From an uncultured Oleiphilus sp. (GTDB lineage Bacteria; Pseudomonadota; Gammaproteobacteria; Pseudomonadales; Oleiphilaceae): 64,000 bases of DNA. Location of the stretch: contig CAJWAD010000003.1 of assembly GCA_913020245.1 (NCBI GenBank), forward strand, positions 1 through 64,000, read 5' to 3'. Positions 52,574 to 64,000 of this stretch are shown here, piece by piece. The notes under the pieces were generated by a model that was not told the origin of the DNA, made no database searches, and worked only from the letters and a program-made list of their open reading frames with translations. The position numbers and the translations under genes were made by a program. Numbering within the stretch: position 1 is the stretch's first letter; every line of letters starts with the position of its first letter.

Positions 52574-53170
52574 TTAGCCTTCAACTAGCCAATATTTTTC
52601 CCAGAAAACAAGCACCTTTTCAGGATACTTGGTACGCCCCAAGCTTCCATTGTATCGGGCTAGAGCGCGCACTAGATTACCATCTTCGCGATTAATATAA
52701 TGCTTAAGAATGGTGCAGCCATAACGAAGATTAGTTGCCATATGCATTAAATTGTCATCGGGGCGACCAATTTCTTTTTTCCAAAAAGGCATAACTTGCA
52801 TGAGACCTTGGGCACCGACAACCGACAATGCATATCTATTAAAGGCGCTCTCTACATGGATAAGAGCGAGCACCAATTCCGGGTCTATTCTTGCGCGCCG
52901 TGCCTCCGAATGTACTAGTCTGAGAAATTCTAAACGCTGTTTAGGGTCTTTCATATAGCGGTATTTAGATAAGCGACGGGACATATCTACTAACCAAACT
53001 TCGGCTTCATATTTATCGATAAAGCTGCTGGCATCTCTAACTGTTTGTTTGAGTATTGCGGTGAGCTCGGCGTCAGGCTCTTGTGACGCATTCATAATGC
53101 TGCTGAAACCCATGAAGAGTAATAGCGTTATGCATGCGAAAAAACGCCCGGTTCGCCCACGCTCATGCAC
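52574..53170 (-). CDS. Lytic transglycosylase (SLT domain)
   Basis: [40 protein letters not shown]. Confidence 0.92.
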   Translation of the reverse strand: MHERGRTGRFFACITLLLFMGFSSIMNASQEPDAELTAILKQTVRDASSFIDKYEAEVWLVDMSRRLSKYRYMKDPKQRLEFLRLVHSEARRARIDPELVLALIHVESAFNRYALSVVGAQGLMQVMPFWKKEIGRPDDNLMHMATNLRYGCTILKHYINREDGNLVRALARYNGSLGRTKYPEKVLVFWEKYWLVEG

Positions 53171-54890
53171 GATTTAGTTTCGTCTTTATTACGTCGAGGG
53201 CATCATCAACGCTAATATCTTGGCTTTCTGCATCATTGCGGCCTTTATATTCGAGCGTACCATTTTTTAAGCCGCGATCACTGATAACGATTCTATGAGG
53301 TATGCCAATCAACTCCATATCTGCGAATTTGAAGCCGGGGCGTTCATTGCGGTCATCTAAAAATACGTCGATGCCTAAATCGCTTAATGTCCGATAAAGC
53401 GTTTCAGCTTGTTCCGCTACGACCTCTGATTTGTGCATGTTTAGAGGGATAAGCGCGATTTGGAATGGCGCGATTGCGCTTGGCCAAATAATACCATTCT
53501 CGTCATTATTTTGTTCAATTGCAGAGGCTACGATACGCGACACACCAATGCCATAGCAGCCCATCTCCATAATGCTCGCTTTGCCATTAGCGTTTAACAC
53601 AGATGCATTCATTTGTTCACTATATTTCGTGCCGAGTTTAAAGATATGGCCTACTTCAATACCCCGTTTAATGACGATTTCGCCTTGTCCATCAGGGCTC
53701 GGATCACCGGCCTCGATATTACGTAGGTCCTCAATCTCTCTCAGCTCTTCATCGCGCGCCCAGTTTACATTCAGGTAGTGCATATCGTCTTTGTTAGCGC
53801 CGCATGCAAAGTTGCTCGACTGCGCAGCGCTGCGGTCTACAATGCAACGAATGCCCAAGCCAACGGGTCCAAGCGAACCAGTACTTGCGCCAAGCACCGC
53901 TTTTATTTCTGCCTCATCAGCCATACGTAAAGGTGATGCGACGCCGTCAATTTTTTCTGCCTTAATTTCATTCAAGGAGTGATCCCCACGCAACACTAAT
54001 GCAATTAAAGGCGGCTTTTCTGCTTCGCCTAAATCGCCTTCGACAATAAGTGTTTTTAAGCAATTTTGGGGGGTGAGCGCTAAAAATTTAGCAACTTCAT
54101 CGATTGTCTTTTGGTCGGGCGTTCTAACTTCTTTTAATTCCGCATTCGCGGGTTCGCGGGGGGCCGTTGGTGTTATACATTCTGCCATTTCGATGTTTGC
54201 GGCATAGCTGCTCTGGGTGCTAAAGGCTATGTCATCTTCTCCCGATTCGGCGAGAACATGAAACTCGTGTGATGAGCTACCACCAATGCTTCCTGAGTCT
54301 GCTTGCACTGGTCGAAAATCTAAACCGAGGCGTTCAAAAATACGCATGTAGGTGTCATGCATAAGACGGTAGGTCTCATCCAGAGATTCTTGGTCGATAT
54401 GAAAAGAATAGGCGTCCTTCATCAAAAATTCGCGTGCGCGCATGACGCCGAAACGTGGACGCCGTTCATCGCGAAATTTTGTTTGTATTTGATAAAAATT
54501 GGCAGGCAGCTGTTTATAACTTTTTAGTTCGTTACGAATTAAATCAGTGATGACTTCTTCGTGTGTCGGGCCAAGACAAAAATCCCGTTCATGGCGATCT
54601 TTTATCCGCAGTAATTCTCCGCCATATTCTTGCCAACGACCAGACTCATTCCATAATTCAGCGGGTTGCACCACCGGCATTAGTAGTTCTTGTGCACCTG
54701 ATCGATCCATTTCTTCGCGCACGATAGTTTCAACTTTTCGAAGTACTCTGAGGCCCATTGGTAGCCAGTTATATAGACCTGACGCAAGTTTTCGAATTAG
54801 GCCTGCGCGTAACATAAGTTGGTGGCTGATGACTTCTGCATCAGCTGGCGTTTCTTTATGAGTAGCAATTAAAAAGCGGCTGGCTCGCAT
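53163..54890 (-). CDS. proS: Prolyl-tRNA synthetase
   Basis: 575 aa; [52 protein letters not shown], editing insertion present. Confidence 0.97.
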   Translation of the reverse strand: MRASRFLIATHKETPADAEVISHQLMLRAGLIRKLASGLYNWLPMGLRVLRKVETIVREEMDRSGAQELLMPVVQPAELWNESGRWQEYGGELLRIKDRHERDFCLGPTHEEVITDLIRNELKSYKQLPANFYQIQTKFRDERRPRFGVMRAREFLMKDAYSFHIDQESLDETYRLMHDTYMRIFERLGLDFRPVQADSGSIGGSSSHEFHVLAESGEDDIAFSTQSSYAANIEMAECITPTAPREPANAELKEVRTPDQKTIDEVAKFLALTPQNCLKTLIVEGDLGEAEKPPLIALVLRGDHSLNEIKAEKIDGVASPLRMADEAEIKAVLGASTGSLGPVGLGIRCIVDRSAAQSSNFACGANKDDMHYLNVNWARDEELREIEDLRNIEAGDPSPDGQGEIVIKRGIEVGHIFKLGTKYSEQMNASVLNANGKASIMEMGCYGIGVSRIVASAIEQNNDENGIIWPSAIAPFQIALIPLNMHKSEVVAEQAETLYRTLSDLGIDVFLDDRNERPGFKFADMELIGIPHRIVISDRGLKNGTLEYKGRNDAESQDISVDDALDVIKTKLNRA

Positions 54891-55092
54891 AAATTTTCAT
54901 CTTCCTTTCATGGGGATAAACTAAAAGCACATGCTTGTTTGACAGGGTTCACGACACGATTCCGGTGCTTGAATTCAATTTTGAGAACACTTATTGTCAT
55001 GGATTGTTTCAGCAATAATGCGTAGTTTAAAGAGCGGTATCGCAATCGTATAGTGTTGTTTCGCACTTAAGCGTAAATAAGGAAAAAATTGA

Positions 55093-55536
55093 ATGAGTTT
55101 GTCGGCTATGCAAGTAGAAAACTTGATCCGTCAATGGATACCCATGGCGGAGGCAATGGACCTAAAAGTAGAACGTATTGATAATGGTCATGCGCGTATT
55201 CGAATTCCTTTCAATAACAAGAATAAACGTCCAGGTGGCACTGTTTCAGGTCCTGTGTTGATGGCAGCGGCTGATACCGCCATGTATGCCGCCATTTTGG
55301 GTGCGGTGGGCGAAGTGGCGATGGTGGTAACGAGCAATTTGAATATCAATTTTATGCAGCGCCCCGGACAGGTTGATATTATTGCAGAGGGGAAAATACT
55401 CAAGCTTGGTAAGCGCCTTGCCTACTGTGAGGTCGATATTTTTACTTCTGCGTCTGCGGAATTAGCTGCTCATGTAACCGGCAGCTATGCCTTGCCGCCC
55501 GAATTAAGTAGCCAGGCAACGCTCGGGACTAGCTAA
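55093..55536 (+). CDS. Hotdog-fold thioesterase-like (DUF4442/PaaI-like)
   Basis: 147 aa; RPGGTVSGPVLMAAADTAMYAAIL, TSNLNINFMQRPG. Confidence 0.85.
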   Translation: MSLSAMQVENLIRQWIPMAEAMDLKVERIDNGHARIRIPFNNKNKRPGGTVSGPVLMAAADTAMYAAILGAVGEVAMVVTSNLNINFMQRPGQVDIIAEGKILKLGKRLAYCEVDIFTSASAELAAHVTGSYALPPELSSQATLGTS

Positions 55537-56674
55537 CCTGCTCTAGATTTGCGCGTGGGTCGTCAGCGAGATAGCGGTTTCTTCCGCCATCTTTGGCTTG
55601 ATATAGCGCACTGTCTGCACGTTTAACAAGATCCGAACGATCACCGCCTGGTTGGGGAATGATCGTTGCACCCCCAATCGAGCACGTGAGACTCACCGGT
55701 CTGCTATTGTGTTCGAGCGGCAGGTTTTCAATTGTCTTTCTAATGCGCTCGGCAATAACTTTTGCACCGTCCAAATTCGTATTCGGCAGCATCGCCACAA
55801 ACTCTTCACCACCGTATCGTGCGATGCAATCGGTTGGACGTTTGATTTCGTTTGCGATCGCCGCGGAGGCATGCTTAAGAACCTCATCGCCAAAAATATG
55901 TCCGAAGGTGTCGTTAAGCTTTTTAAAGTAGTCTAGATCAATCATTAGAATTGAAAGTGGCGCTTTTAAGCGAATACTGCGTTTCCACTCCTTTTCAAAT
56001 TCCGAGTCAAAAAACATGCGATTTTTCAGCTGAGTGAGTTGGTCTGTGATGCTTAATTGCTCCATCGCTGCGGCGCGCTCTTCAGCGATTAAGTTGTTTG
56101 TTATGGCGGACCAATAGTTTCGATAGACAAGTCCAGAAATCACGAATACGTAGGCAAATGCGACGATGATTAGTCCAGCTAAAAGAAAATTATCTCTATC
56201 AATGGTATAGAGCAGAGCACAGATAGTCGGCATAAACATAAAGGTTGGGTAAAGAGTGCGTACTTCATGAGAAATGCTCAGTGTGCTGGCGCCGCCAATT
56301 GCGAACGTCGGTAACACAATCATGATTACAGTGCGCGCTTCAATAAAATTATCATCTAGTAGCACCCAGGCAGTCATTAGTCCCCAATGCAGGGCCGTGC
56401 ATAATAAGATATAAACCAGTATTTGGTATAAATGTTCAGCATTATCCTCAGTACATTGTTTGGTTTTAAATAAGTGAATAAGGCGGACCACAGCCAATGA
56501 AAGCAATATGCCACCATTCGCATAAAAAAAAGTGGGACTTTTTTCATGGATGTTGTATGCCCAGACAATTGCGATCCAGATGGCGAGATACATCACCGTG
56601 CCCGCTTTGGCGCGCATAGTCAGGTCGTAAAGTGCCTGCATCTGTAATTGTGTGTGGTAGTTTTTTATTCGCAT
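55529..56674 (-). CDS. Membrane-bound diguanylate cyclase (GGDEF)
   Basis: Several TM helices, GGEEF active site, RPTD inhibitory-site motif 5 residues before GGEEF. Confidence 0.93.
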   Translation of the reverse strand: MRIKNYHTQLQMQALYDLTMRAKAGTVMYLAIWIAIVWAYNIHEKSPTFFYANGGILLSLAVVRLIHLFKTKQCTEDNAEHLYQILVYILLCTALHWGLMTAWVLLDDNFIEARTVIMIVLPTFAIGGASTLSISHEVRTLYPTFMFMPTICALLYTIDRDNFLLAGLIIVAFAYVFVISGLVYRNYWSAITNNLIAEERAAAMEQLSITDQLTQLKNRMFFDSEFEKEWKRSIRLKAPLSILMIDLDYFKKLNDTFGHIFGDEVLKHASAAIANEIKRPTDCIARYGGEEFVAMLPNTNLDGAKVIAERIRKTIENLPLEHNSRPVSLTCSIGGATIIPQPGGDRSDLVKRADSALYQAKDGGRNRYLADDPRANLEQVS

Positions 56675-56919
56675 GCTGGTAGTTTAGATCACAAGCTCAA
56701 ATTTTGTATGATAGCCTGTATTGTTATTTTTTTGTTAACTGCTCGACTATTTGCAGGTTTTCATGTTTGGGCTTAAAAAGCTAGATGTTTTGCGGCAGGT
56801 TTTGGTGTGGTTTATTTGTAGCGAGGCTTTGTCAGCACTTATGTTTTGAATTAGCCTATCGTTTGATAGTATTCGGTTTTGTGGCATATCTTTGATACCA
56901 AAAATTTTGGAGGAGGCGT

Positions 56920-57795
56920 ATGTTGGCAAATAAACATCATATCTATCCTGGCTGGCGCTCGGCATTGTTTATTCCTGTTCACCGAGAGGCATTTGTCGAC
57001 AATGCCGCGCAGCAGCAGGCAGATGCTTACATTCTCGATCTGGAAGACAGTGTGCCGGTAAGCCAAAAAGAGCTTGCCAGACGCCAGTTTACGCAAGCCG
57101 CAAAGCATTTGAGTACTCAAGGCTTATCGGTTTTAGCCCGTATCAATATAGCCTGTGAACTGTATCAGGAAGATCTTCATACTGTCGTTAGCCCTGAGGT
57201 ATCGGCAATCGTTTTACCTAAAGTTAGTTCTTCAGATGTGATTCAACAAATTGCGGGCGCAATTAAAATTATAGAACAAAAGAAGCGGATGCCATTGGGC
57301 CATACCTTGTTAATCGCTATGGTTGAGTCGGTGCATGCCTTGGATAAGTTGGATGAAATCGCCTGTGCGCATTCGCGTTTAGTTGCAATGATGCTTGGTT
57401 CAGAAGATTTTTCCGAAAGTTGCGGAATGACGCCGAATTTGGCGACCTTAGCCTTGCCCAGTCAAATGCTATGTTTCGCTGCGCGTCGTGCGCACATAAC
57501 ACCACTTGGGTTACTTGGATCGATAGCGAATTACCAAGATATCGATGTGTTCAAATTGGGTGTGGAAAATGCGAAGGAAATGGGTTTTGAAGGCACGTTT
57601 TGTATCCATCCCAATCAAGTGCTAGTGGTTAATGAGGTTTTTACGCCTTCCGAAGAGGAGATTCGCGAGGCGAAACAAATAGTCGATGTATATGAGAGGG
57701 GATTGTCAGAAGGGATGGCGGCCGAAGCATATAATGGTAGGATGATTGAGTCGCCCAGTGTTAAGAAAGCGCGGCACATTTTACGAGGTCTCTAG
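56920..57795 (+). CDS. HpcH/HpaI aldolase/citrate lyase-like (CoA ester lyase)
   Basis: RSALFIPVHREAFVDNA...YILDLEDSVP, MLGSEDFSESCGM, GFEGTFCIHPNQV. Confidence 0.87.
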   Translation: MLANKHHIYPGWRSALFIPVHREAFVDNAAQQQADAYILDLEDSVPVSQKELARRQFTQAAKHLSTQGLSVLARINIACELYQEDLHTVVSPEVSAIVLPKVSSSDVIQQIAGAIKIIEQKKRMPLGHTLLIAMVESVHALDKLDEIACAHSRLVAMMLGSEDFSESCGMTPNLATLALPSQMLCFAARRAHITPLGLLGSIANYQDIDVFKLGVENAKEMGFEGTFCIHPNQVLVVNEVFTPSEEEIREAKQIVDVYERGLSEGMAAEAYNGRMIESPSVKKARHILRGL

Positions 57796-57833
57796 TTGGC
57801 GTCGGTAATTTTACGGGTAAAGTGGAGTAACTT

Positions 57834-58337
57834 GTGGTTCGTATTGTTCTAGGAATAGGGCTGTTAATTGGCTTTTTTCTCTTTCTCAAATACTTTAATT
57901 CTCAGCCCCCCCAGAAGCGCAAGCGTGTGTTTGCTTGGTTTGTATTTTTTCTTTTATTCGGCTTTGTTATATTTTTGACTCTGACCGGGCGCTTGAACTT
58001 TATCGCAGCGATTGTTACTGGTTTGCTACCATTTGTAGGTAAAGCGGCGCCCTTGCTGCGTTATATCCCGTTGTTGAGACGCTTGGTTAAATCTCGTAAA
58101 AGCCAGAAAGATAATACAAATGAGTTTTCAGGTAAGCAAAATACGGTGTCAGCGAAGAAGATGACGCGCTCAGAGGCTGAAGCGGTGTTGGGTTTGCAAA
58201 CACCGTACAGTAAAGAAGATGTGGTCGCGGCGCATCGGGCATTAATCCAAAAAGTACACCCAGACCGTGGGGGCAATGATTACCTTGCGGCACAGCTAAA
58301 TACGGCTAAAGACTTTTTATTGGATGAATTGGCTTAA
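57834..58337 (+). CDS. Membrane-anchored J-domain protein
   Basis: N-terminal TM helices; C-terminal ALIQKVHPDRGGNDYLAAQLNTAKDFLL (HPD motif). Confidence 0.87.
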   Translation: MVRIVLGIGLLIGFFLFLKYFNSQPPQKRKRVFAWFVFFLLFGFVIFLTLTGRLNFIAAIVTGLLPFVGKAAPLLRYIPLLRRLVKSRKSQKDNTNEFSGKQNTVSAKKMTRSEAEAVLGLQTPYSKEDVVAAHRALIQKVHPDRGGNDYLAAQLNTAKDFLLDELA

Positions 58338-58346
58338 TCAGGCTCA

Positions 58347-59696
58347 TTAATTATTTTTGTGTGTATTAGGGCTCTTTGTAACCGATTTAACCGTGAGGCT
58401 TGCGTAGCCTTTTGACAATCGCGCAGTGACTTCATCACCCTTCGCTAGCTCGCTTGAATCACGCACGATACGCTGATCAGAGTAAGTTAATATAGAGTAG
58501 CCTCGGTCCATCGTTGCAAGGGGACTCACCGTATTGAGTGTCTGAGCGGCAAGTGCCAAGCGATTTTTACTAACGCTAAGTTGTTGCGCTTGTAAGGCGT
58601 TGAGTGTTTGCCATAGCTGATAACACATTTGCGTTTTCGCTTCGATTAGTTTTTTTGGTCTCTGTGTGCGTAGTCTTGTCTCACAGTGCTTCAAGGTTTG
58701 TTGAAAATCTTTTATGTGGCGCTGCATCGCGGCGTCTAGTCGTGAAAATAATTCTAGCGTTTGTCTCGATCGCTCTTGTAGATGTTGCCTTGGATGCTTT
58801 AGACGCGCTTGCAGCTGATGCAGTCGCTCTTTGTCTCGGTGAATTCTTTGTGACCAGAAGTTTCCTAAACGATGCTGCAAGTCATCGAGCTTTTGAGTGA
58901 GTTCAAACACATCAGGTGTCAGTCGTTCTGCGGCGGCAGATGGCGTAGGCGCGCGGTAATCTGCGACCATATCAGCGATGGAAACATCTACTTCATGACC
59001 GACCGCGCTGATCACAGGTAGTTCACTTTTAAAAATTGCGCGGGCAACGACTTCTTCATTGAATGCCCATAAATCCTCTAAAGACCCCCCGCCTCGGCCA
59101 ACGATAATCACATCGGCGACGTGTTGTTTATTGGCTATTTTGATGGCGTGAGCAATCTCTTGTGCGGCATACTCGCCTTGCACTGTGACGGGTAAAAGGA
59201 CAATTTCTGTTGCAGGAAAACGTCGTGATGTAACTGAAATAATGTCATGTATGACGGCCCCAGTGCGCGAAGTGATGACCGCAATTTTTTTTGGTATTCG
59301 CGGCAGTGGCTTTTTGTTTTGTTCATCAAACAAGCCTTCGCTCGAGAGTTTTAATTTAAGTGCATCAAAGGCGGCTTGCAGTTGACCAAGCCCGGCAGGT
59401 TCTAGGTTTTCGACAATTAATTGGTAATCACCGCGGCCCTCGTACAAACTTACTTTGCCGCGGACAATCAACTCATCCCCTTCTTTAGGCAAAAATTTGA
59501 GACGTTGGTTAAAACCCCGAAACATGGCGCAGCGAATTTGAGATCGATCATCTTTTAAAGTGAAGTACCAATGACCCGATGCTGGACGTGAAAAGCTAGA
59601 AATTTCACCCTGTACCCATGTTTGTGCGTAGCTGATTTCCAACAAGCGCTTCACTTGCCGATTCAACTCGCTCACGCTTATCGCTTTGTTTGCCAT
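58347..59696 (-). CDS. xseA: Exodeoxyribonuclease VII large subunit
   Basis: SVSELNRQVKRLLE, QGEISSFSRPASGHWYFTLKD, GRGGGSLEDLWAFNEE; internal Met MANKAIS preferred. Confidence 0.95.
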   Translation of the reverse strand: MANKAISVSELNRQVKRLLEISYAQTWVQGEISSFSRPASGHWYFTLKDDRSQIRCAMFRGFNQRLKFLPKEGDELIVRGKVSLYEGRGDYQLIVENLEPAGLGQLQAAFDALKLKLSSEGLFDEQNKKPLPRIPKKIAVITSRTGAVIHDIISVTSRRFPATEIVLLPVTVQGEYAAQEIAHAIKIANKQHVADVIIVGRGGGSLEDLWAFNEEVVARAIFKSELPVISAVGHEVDVSIADMVADYRAPTPSAAAERLTPDVFELTQKLDDLQHRLGNFWSQRIHRDKERLHQLQARLKHPRQHLQERSRQTLELFSRLDAAMQRHIKDFQQTLKHCETRLRTQRPKKLIEAKTQMCYQLWQTLNALQAQQLSVSKNRLALAAQTLNTVSPLATMDRGYSILTYSDQRIVRDSSELAKGDEVTARLSKGYASLTVKSVTKSPNTHKNN

Positions 59697-59836
59697 AGGC
59701 GCCTGAATAGAGTGGGGCGGATCCGGGTAATGCATAGAGCGTTTTGGTTTCCTATTGATAGTGCGGGTCTGTTCGATACGTAATTTTAGTTGACTGTTTA
59801 GTCAGCAAATGCCCGTAAAAAAACTTATTAAATTAA

Positions 59837-61375
<1,539 letters not shown>

Positions 61376-61410
61376 GTTTGGTATGTAATGTTGTTAGCTT
61401 GGACATTAAT

Positions 61411-61445
61411 AGCGGGGCGGCGTTGGCGTCCCGCTTTTGTTTTTA
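61411..61445 (+). terminator. Hairpin/T-rich terminator-like element between guaB and guaA
   Basis: AGCGGGGCGGCGTTGGCGTCCCGCT hairpin followed by TTTGTTTTT. Confidence 0.6.
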
Positions 61446-61462
61446 TTGAAGGTTAAATACTT

Positions 61463-63046
61463 ATGTCACTAGACGAAAATATCCATGCGCACCGCGTCCT
61501 AATTTTAGATTTCGGTTCTCAATATACCCAGTTAATTGCACGTCGTGTGCGCGAGATTGGTGTCTTTTGTGAGATTCGAGCTTTTGATATGGATGAGCAA
61601 GAAATCCGTGCTTATCAACCGAAGGCGGTTATCTTGGCTGGTGGGCCGGAATCGGTAACGGGGCACGATACGCCGCGTGCGCCGGCGTGTGTATTCGACC
61701 TTGGTGTGCCGGTGCTCGGGATTTGCTACGGCATGCAAACAATGGCTGCACAGTTGGGTGGCAAAGTGGAGGGCTCTGAAATACAAGAGTTTGGCTACGC
61801 ACAGATCGAGACGGTAGGTGAAACGGCACTTTTTGACGATATCCGTGATCATGTCGGTGAACAGGGTGAATCACTGCTCGATGTTTGGATGAGTCACGGT
61901 GATAAGGTGACGGTAATGCCTGAGGGCTTTGTCCTGATGGCCAAAACTGACTCATGCCCGATTGCTGGGATGTGCGACGAATCGCGTCATTTCTATGGTG
62001 TGCAGTTCCACCCAGAGGTAACGCATACCTTGCAAGGTATGCGCATTCTTGAGCACTTTGTGATGCGTATTGCGCAATGCAACGCGCTTTGGACGCCAAG
62101 TAAAATCGTTGAAGATGCAATTGAAACGGTTCGCAAGCAAGTGGGCGATGATCATGTCCTGCTTGGTTTGTCGGGCGGCGTTGATTCGTCAGTGGTGGCG
62201 GCTTTACTGCACCGAGCGATTGGCAAGCAGCTTACCTGTGTCTTCGTCGATAACGGTTTGCTTCGTTTTAATGAAGGCGATCAAGTTATGCAGATGTTTG
62301 CAGACAACATGGGCGTGAAAGTGGTGAGAGCAGATGCCGAGGAGATGTTTCTATCTCGCCTCATTGGTATTGATGAGCCAGAGCAAAAGCGTAAGATTAT
62401 TGGTAACACCTTTATTGAGGTGTTCGATGCCGAGTCATCAAAAATTGATAATGTAAAATGGTTAGCACAAGGCACCATTTACCCCGACGTCATTGAATCG
62501 GCGGCCTCAAAAACAGGTAAAGCCCATGTGATAAAATCGCATCATAATGTGGGGGGCTTGCCAGAGGATATGAAGTTAAAGTTGGTTGAACCTTTGCGTG
62601 AGTTATTCAAAGACGAAGTACGTAAGATCGGGCTTGAATTGGGTCTGCCTTACGACATGGTTTACCGGCACCCATTTCCAGGGCCGGGGTTAGGTGTGCG
62701 CATCCTGGGTGAGGTCAAAAAACAATATGCGGATCTGCTTCGCCGAGCCGATAAAATTTTCATTGAAGAATTGCATAATGCTGATCTTTACCACAAAACA
62801 AGCCAGGCATTCGCCGTGTTTTTACCCGTAAAATCGGTTGGAGTGGTTGGCGACGCGCGGCGATACGAGTATGTCATCGCGTTGCGGGCGGTGGAAACCA
62901 TCGATTTTATGACCGCACGCTGGGCGCATTTACCCTATGATTTCTTAGAACTGGTCTCAAATCGCATTATCAATGAGATTTCGGGTGTGTCTAGGGTGAC
63001 TTATGATATTTCATCGAAGCCACCTGCGACCATTGAATGGGAATGA
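61463..63046 (+). CDS. guaA: GMP synthase (glutamine-hydrolysing)
   Basis: [47 protein letters not shown]. Confidence 0.98.
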   Translation: MSLDENIHAHRVLILDFGSQYTQLIARRVREIGVFCEIRAFDMDEQEIRAYQPKAVILAGGPESVTGHDTPRAPACVFDLGVPVLGICYGMQTMAAQLGGKVEGSEIQEFGYAQIETVGETALFDDIRDHVGEQGESLLDVWMSHGDKVTVMPEGFVLMAKTDSCPIAGMCDESRHFYGVQFHPEVTHTLQGMRILEHFVMRIAQCNALWTPSKIVEDAIETVRKQVGDDHVLLGLSGGVDSSVVAALLHRAIGKQLTCVFVDNGLLRFNEGDQVMQMFADNMGVKVVRADAEEMFLSRLIGIDEPEQKRKIIGNTFIEVFDAESSKIDNVKWLAQGTIYPDVIESAASKTGKAHVIKSHHNVGGLPEDMKLKLVEPLRELFKDEVRKIGLELGLPYDMVYRHPFPGPGLGVRILGEVKKQYADLLRRADKIFIEELHNADLYHKTSQAFAVFLPVKSVGVVGDARRYEYVIALRAVETIDFMTARWAHLPYDFLELVSNRIINEISGVSRVTYDISSKPPATIEWE

Positions 63047-63055
63047 GCAATAGCT

Positions 63056-63592
63056 ATGGTGCAAGATTCATCTGCTGATGAGAGATGGATGCGCCGGGCG
63101 CTTCAGTTGGCAGAATCGTCTGCCGCTAACAATGAAGTACCTGTGGGCGCGATTGTCGTGTTGGATAACAAGATTATTGGCGAAGGGGCCAATGGTCCTA
63201 TTGGTCAATGTGACCCAACTGCGCACGCGGAAATTCAAGCGTTGCGTGATGCGTGCGAAAAGCAAGCTAACTATCGCTTACCAGGTGCTACACTTTACGT
63301 AACGATAGAGCCTTGCACCATGTGCGTGGGGGCGATGGTGCATGCACGTATTTCAAGATTAGTGTTTGGTGCAACAGAGCCCAAGTCGGGTGCGGTCGTG
63401 AGCCAAAATAATTTGCTCGCGCATCCTGCGATGAATACGCATATTGAATTTAGTGATGGCGTCTTGGCTGACGAATGTAGTGCAATAATGACCGGATTTT
63501 TTGCAAAGCGACGTGATAAGAAGAAAGCCTTAAAAGAGGCCGTGAATCAAGCAGAATTGACCACAACAACGCAAACCAAAAGGAAGAATTAA
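63056..63592 (+). CDS. tadA: tRNA-specific adenosine deaminase
   Basis: DPTAHAEIQALRDA and EPCTMCVGAMVHARI zinc/deaminase motifs. Confidence 0.93.
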   Translation: MVQDSSADERWMRRALQLAESSAANNEVPVGAIVVLDNKIIGEGANGPIGQCDPTAHAEIQALRDACEKQANYRLPGATLYVTIEPCTMCVGAMVHARISRLVFGATEPKSGAVVSQNNLLAHPAMNTHIEFSDGVLADECSAIMTGFFAKRRDKKKALKEAVNQAELTTTTQTKRKN

Positions 63593-64000
63593 TGAAGGTA
63601 TTGGTCACAGGTGGTGCGGGGTACATCGGAAGCCATGTAGTGAAACAGCTCGGTGAAGCGGGCCATGATATTGTGGTCTACGATAACCTTTCTACAGGTT
63701 ATGCTTGGGCGGTGAGTTATGGTGAACTGATAATCGGTGACTTGGCAGATACGGAAAAGTTAGAGGGTGTGTTTAAGGCGCATGATTTTGAAGCTGTACT
63801 CCATTTCGCGGCGCATATTGTTGTGCCTGAGTCGGTAGAAAATCCGTTAAAGTATTTTAGAAATAATACGCGCAATACTCTGAACCTTTTGGGTGTCATA
63901 GAACAGTTCAAAACACCTTATCTTGTTTTTTCCTCGACGGCCGCGGTTTATGGTATGCCTGACGAAAAGATCTTGACGGAAGACATGCCACTTGCGCCCA
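63592..64000 (+). CDS. galE: UDP-glucose 4-epimerase (truncated by the window end)
   Basis: MKVLVTGGAGYIGSHVVKQLGEAGHDIVVYDNLSTGYAWAV...; ATG overlaps the tadA stop; open to base 64000. Confidence 0.9.
   Translation, partial: MKVLVTGGAGYIGSHVVKQLGEAGHDIVVYDNLSTGYAWAVSYGELIIGDLADTEKLEGVFKAHDFEAVLHFAAHIVVPESVENPLKYFRNNTRNTLNLLGVIEQFKTPYLVFSSTAAVYGMPDEKILTEDMPLAP

Noticed and set aside
61629-62120. 163-aa minus-strand ORF opposite guaA
   Set aside because: Shadow ORF over a highly conserved coding region

Overview
The window looks like a gene-dense gammaproteobacterial chromosomal segment, mostly housekeeping and metabolic genes on both strands. I recognised no phage, transposon, CRISPR, rRNA or tRNA signature. 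Main blocks: (1) a minus-strand propionyl-CoA to succinyl-CoA (methylmalonyl) operon with a divergent BC-BCCP carboxylase subunit; (2) an AraC-type regulator and a PrsK/PrsR-like (PEP-CTERM/XrtA-type) two-component pair; (3) a permuted papain-fold protein, a phasin, a PhaD-like TetR regulator and an HD phosphohydrolase; (4) a REC-PP2C plus STAS partner-switching pair; (5) gpsA, DUF4389, sixA, a class V aminotransferase, a radical SAM protein and DUF1285; (6) a FimX-like degenerate REC-PAS-GGDEF-EAL protein next to a PilZ-like protein; (7) a complete epmB/efp/epmA beta-lysylation cluster; (8) DUF3080, psd, rhodanese, HDOD, rsgA and orn; (9) mpl, ubiX, a DUF815 ATPase and a stand-alone EF-G; (10) rnr, rlmB, proS, xseA, guaB, guaA, tadA and a truncated galE. 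I found no convincing undescribed multi-gene system. The items most worth a second look are a candidate ~140-nt intergenic sRNA (about 13871-14009, minus strand), the divergent biotin carboxylase, the non-catalytic FimX-like/PilZ-like pair, the orphan-looking PrsK/PrsR pair and the kinase-less partner-switching pair. All family calls come from reading motifs in the translations; no database search was run.
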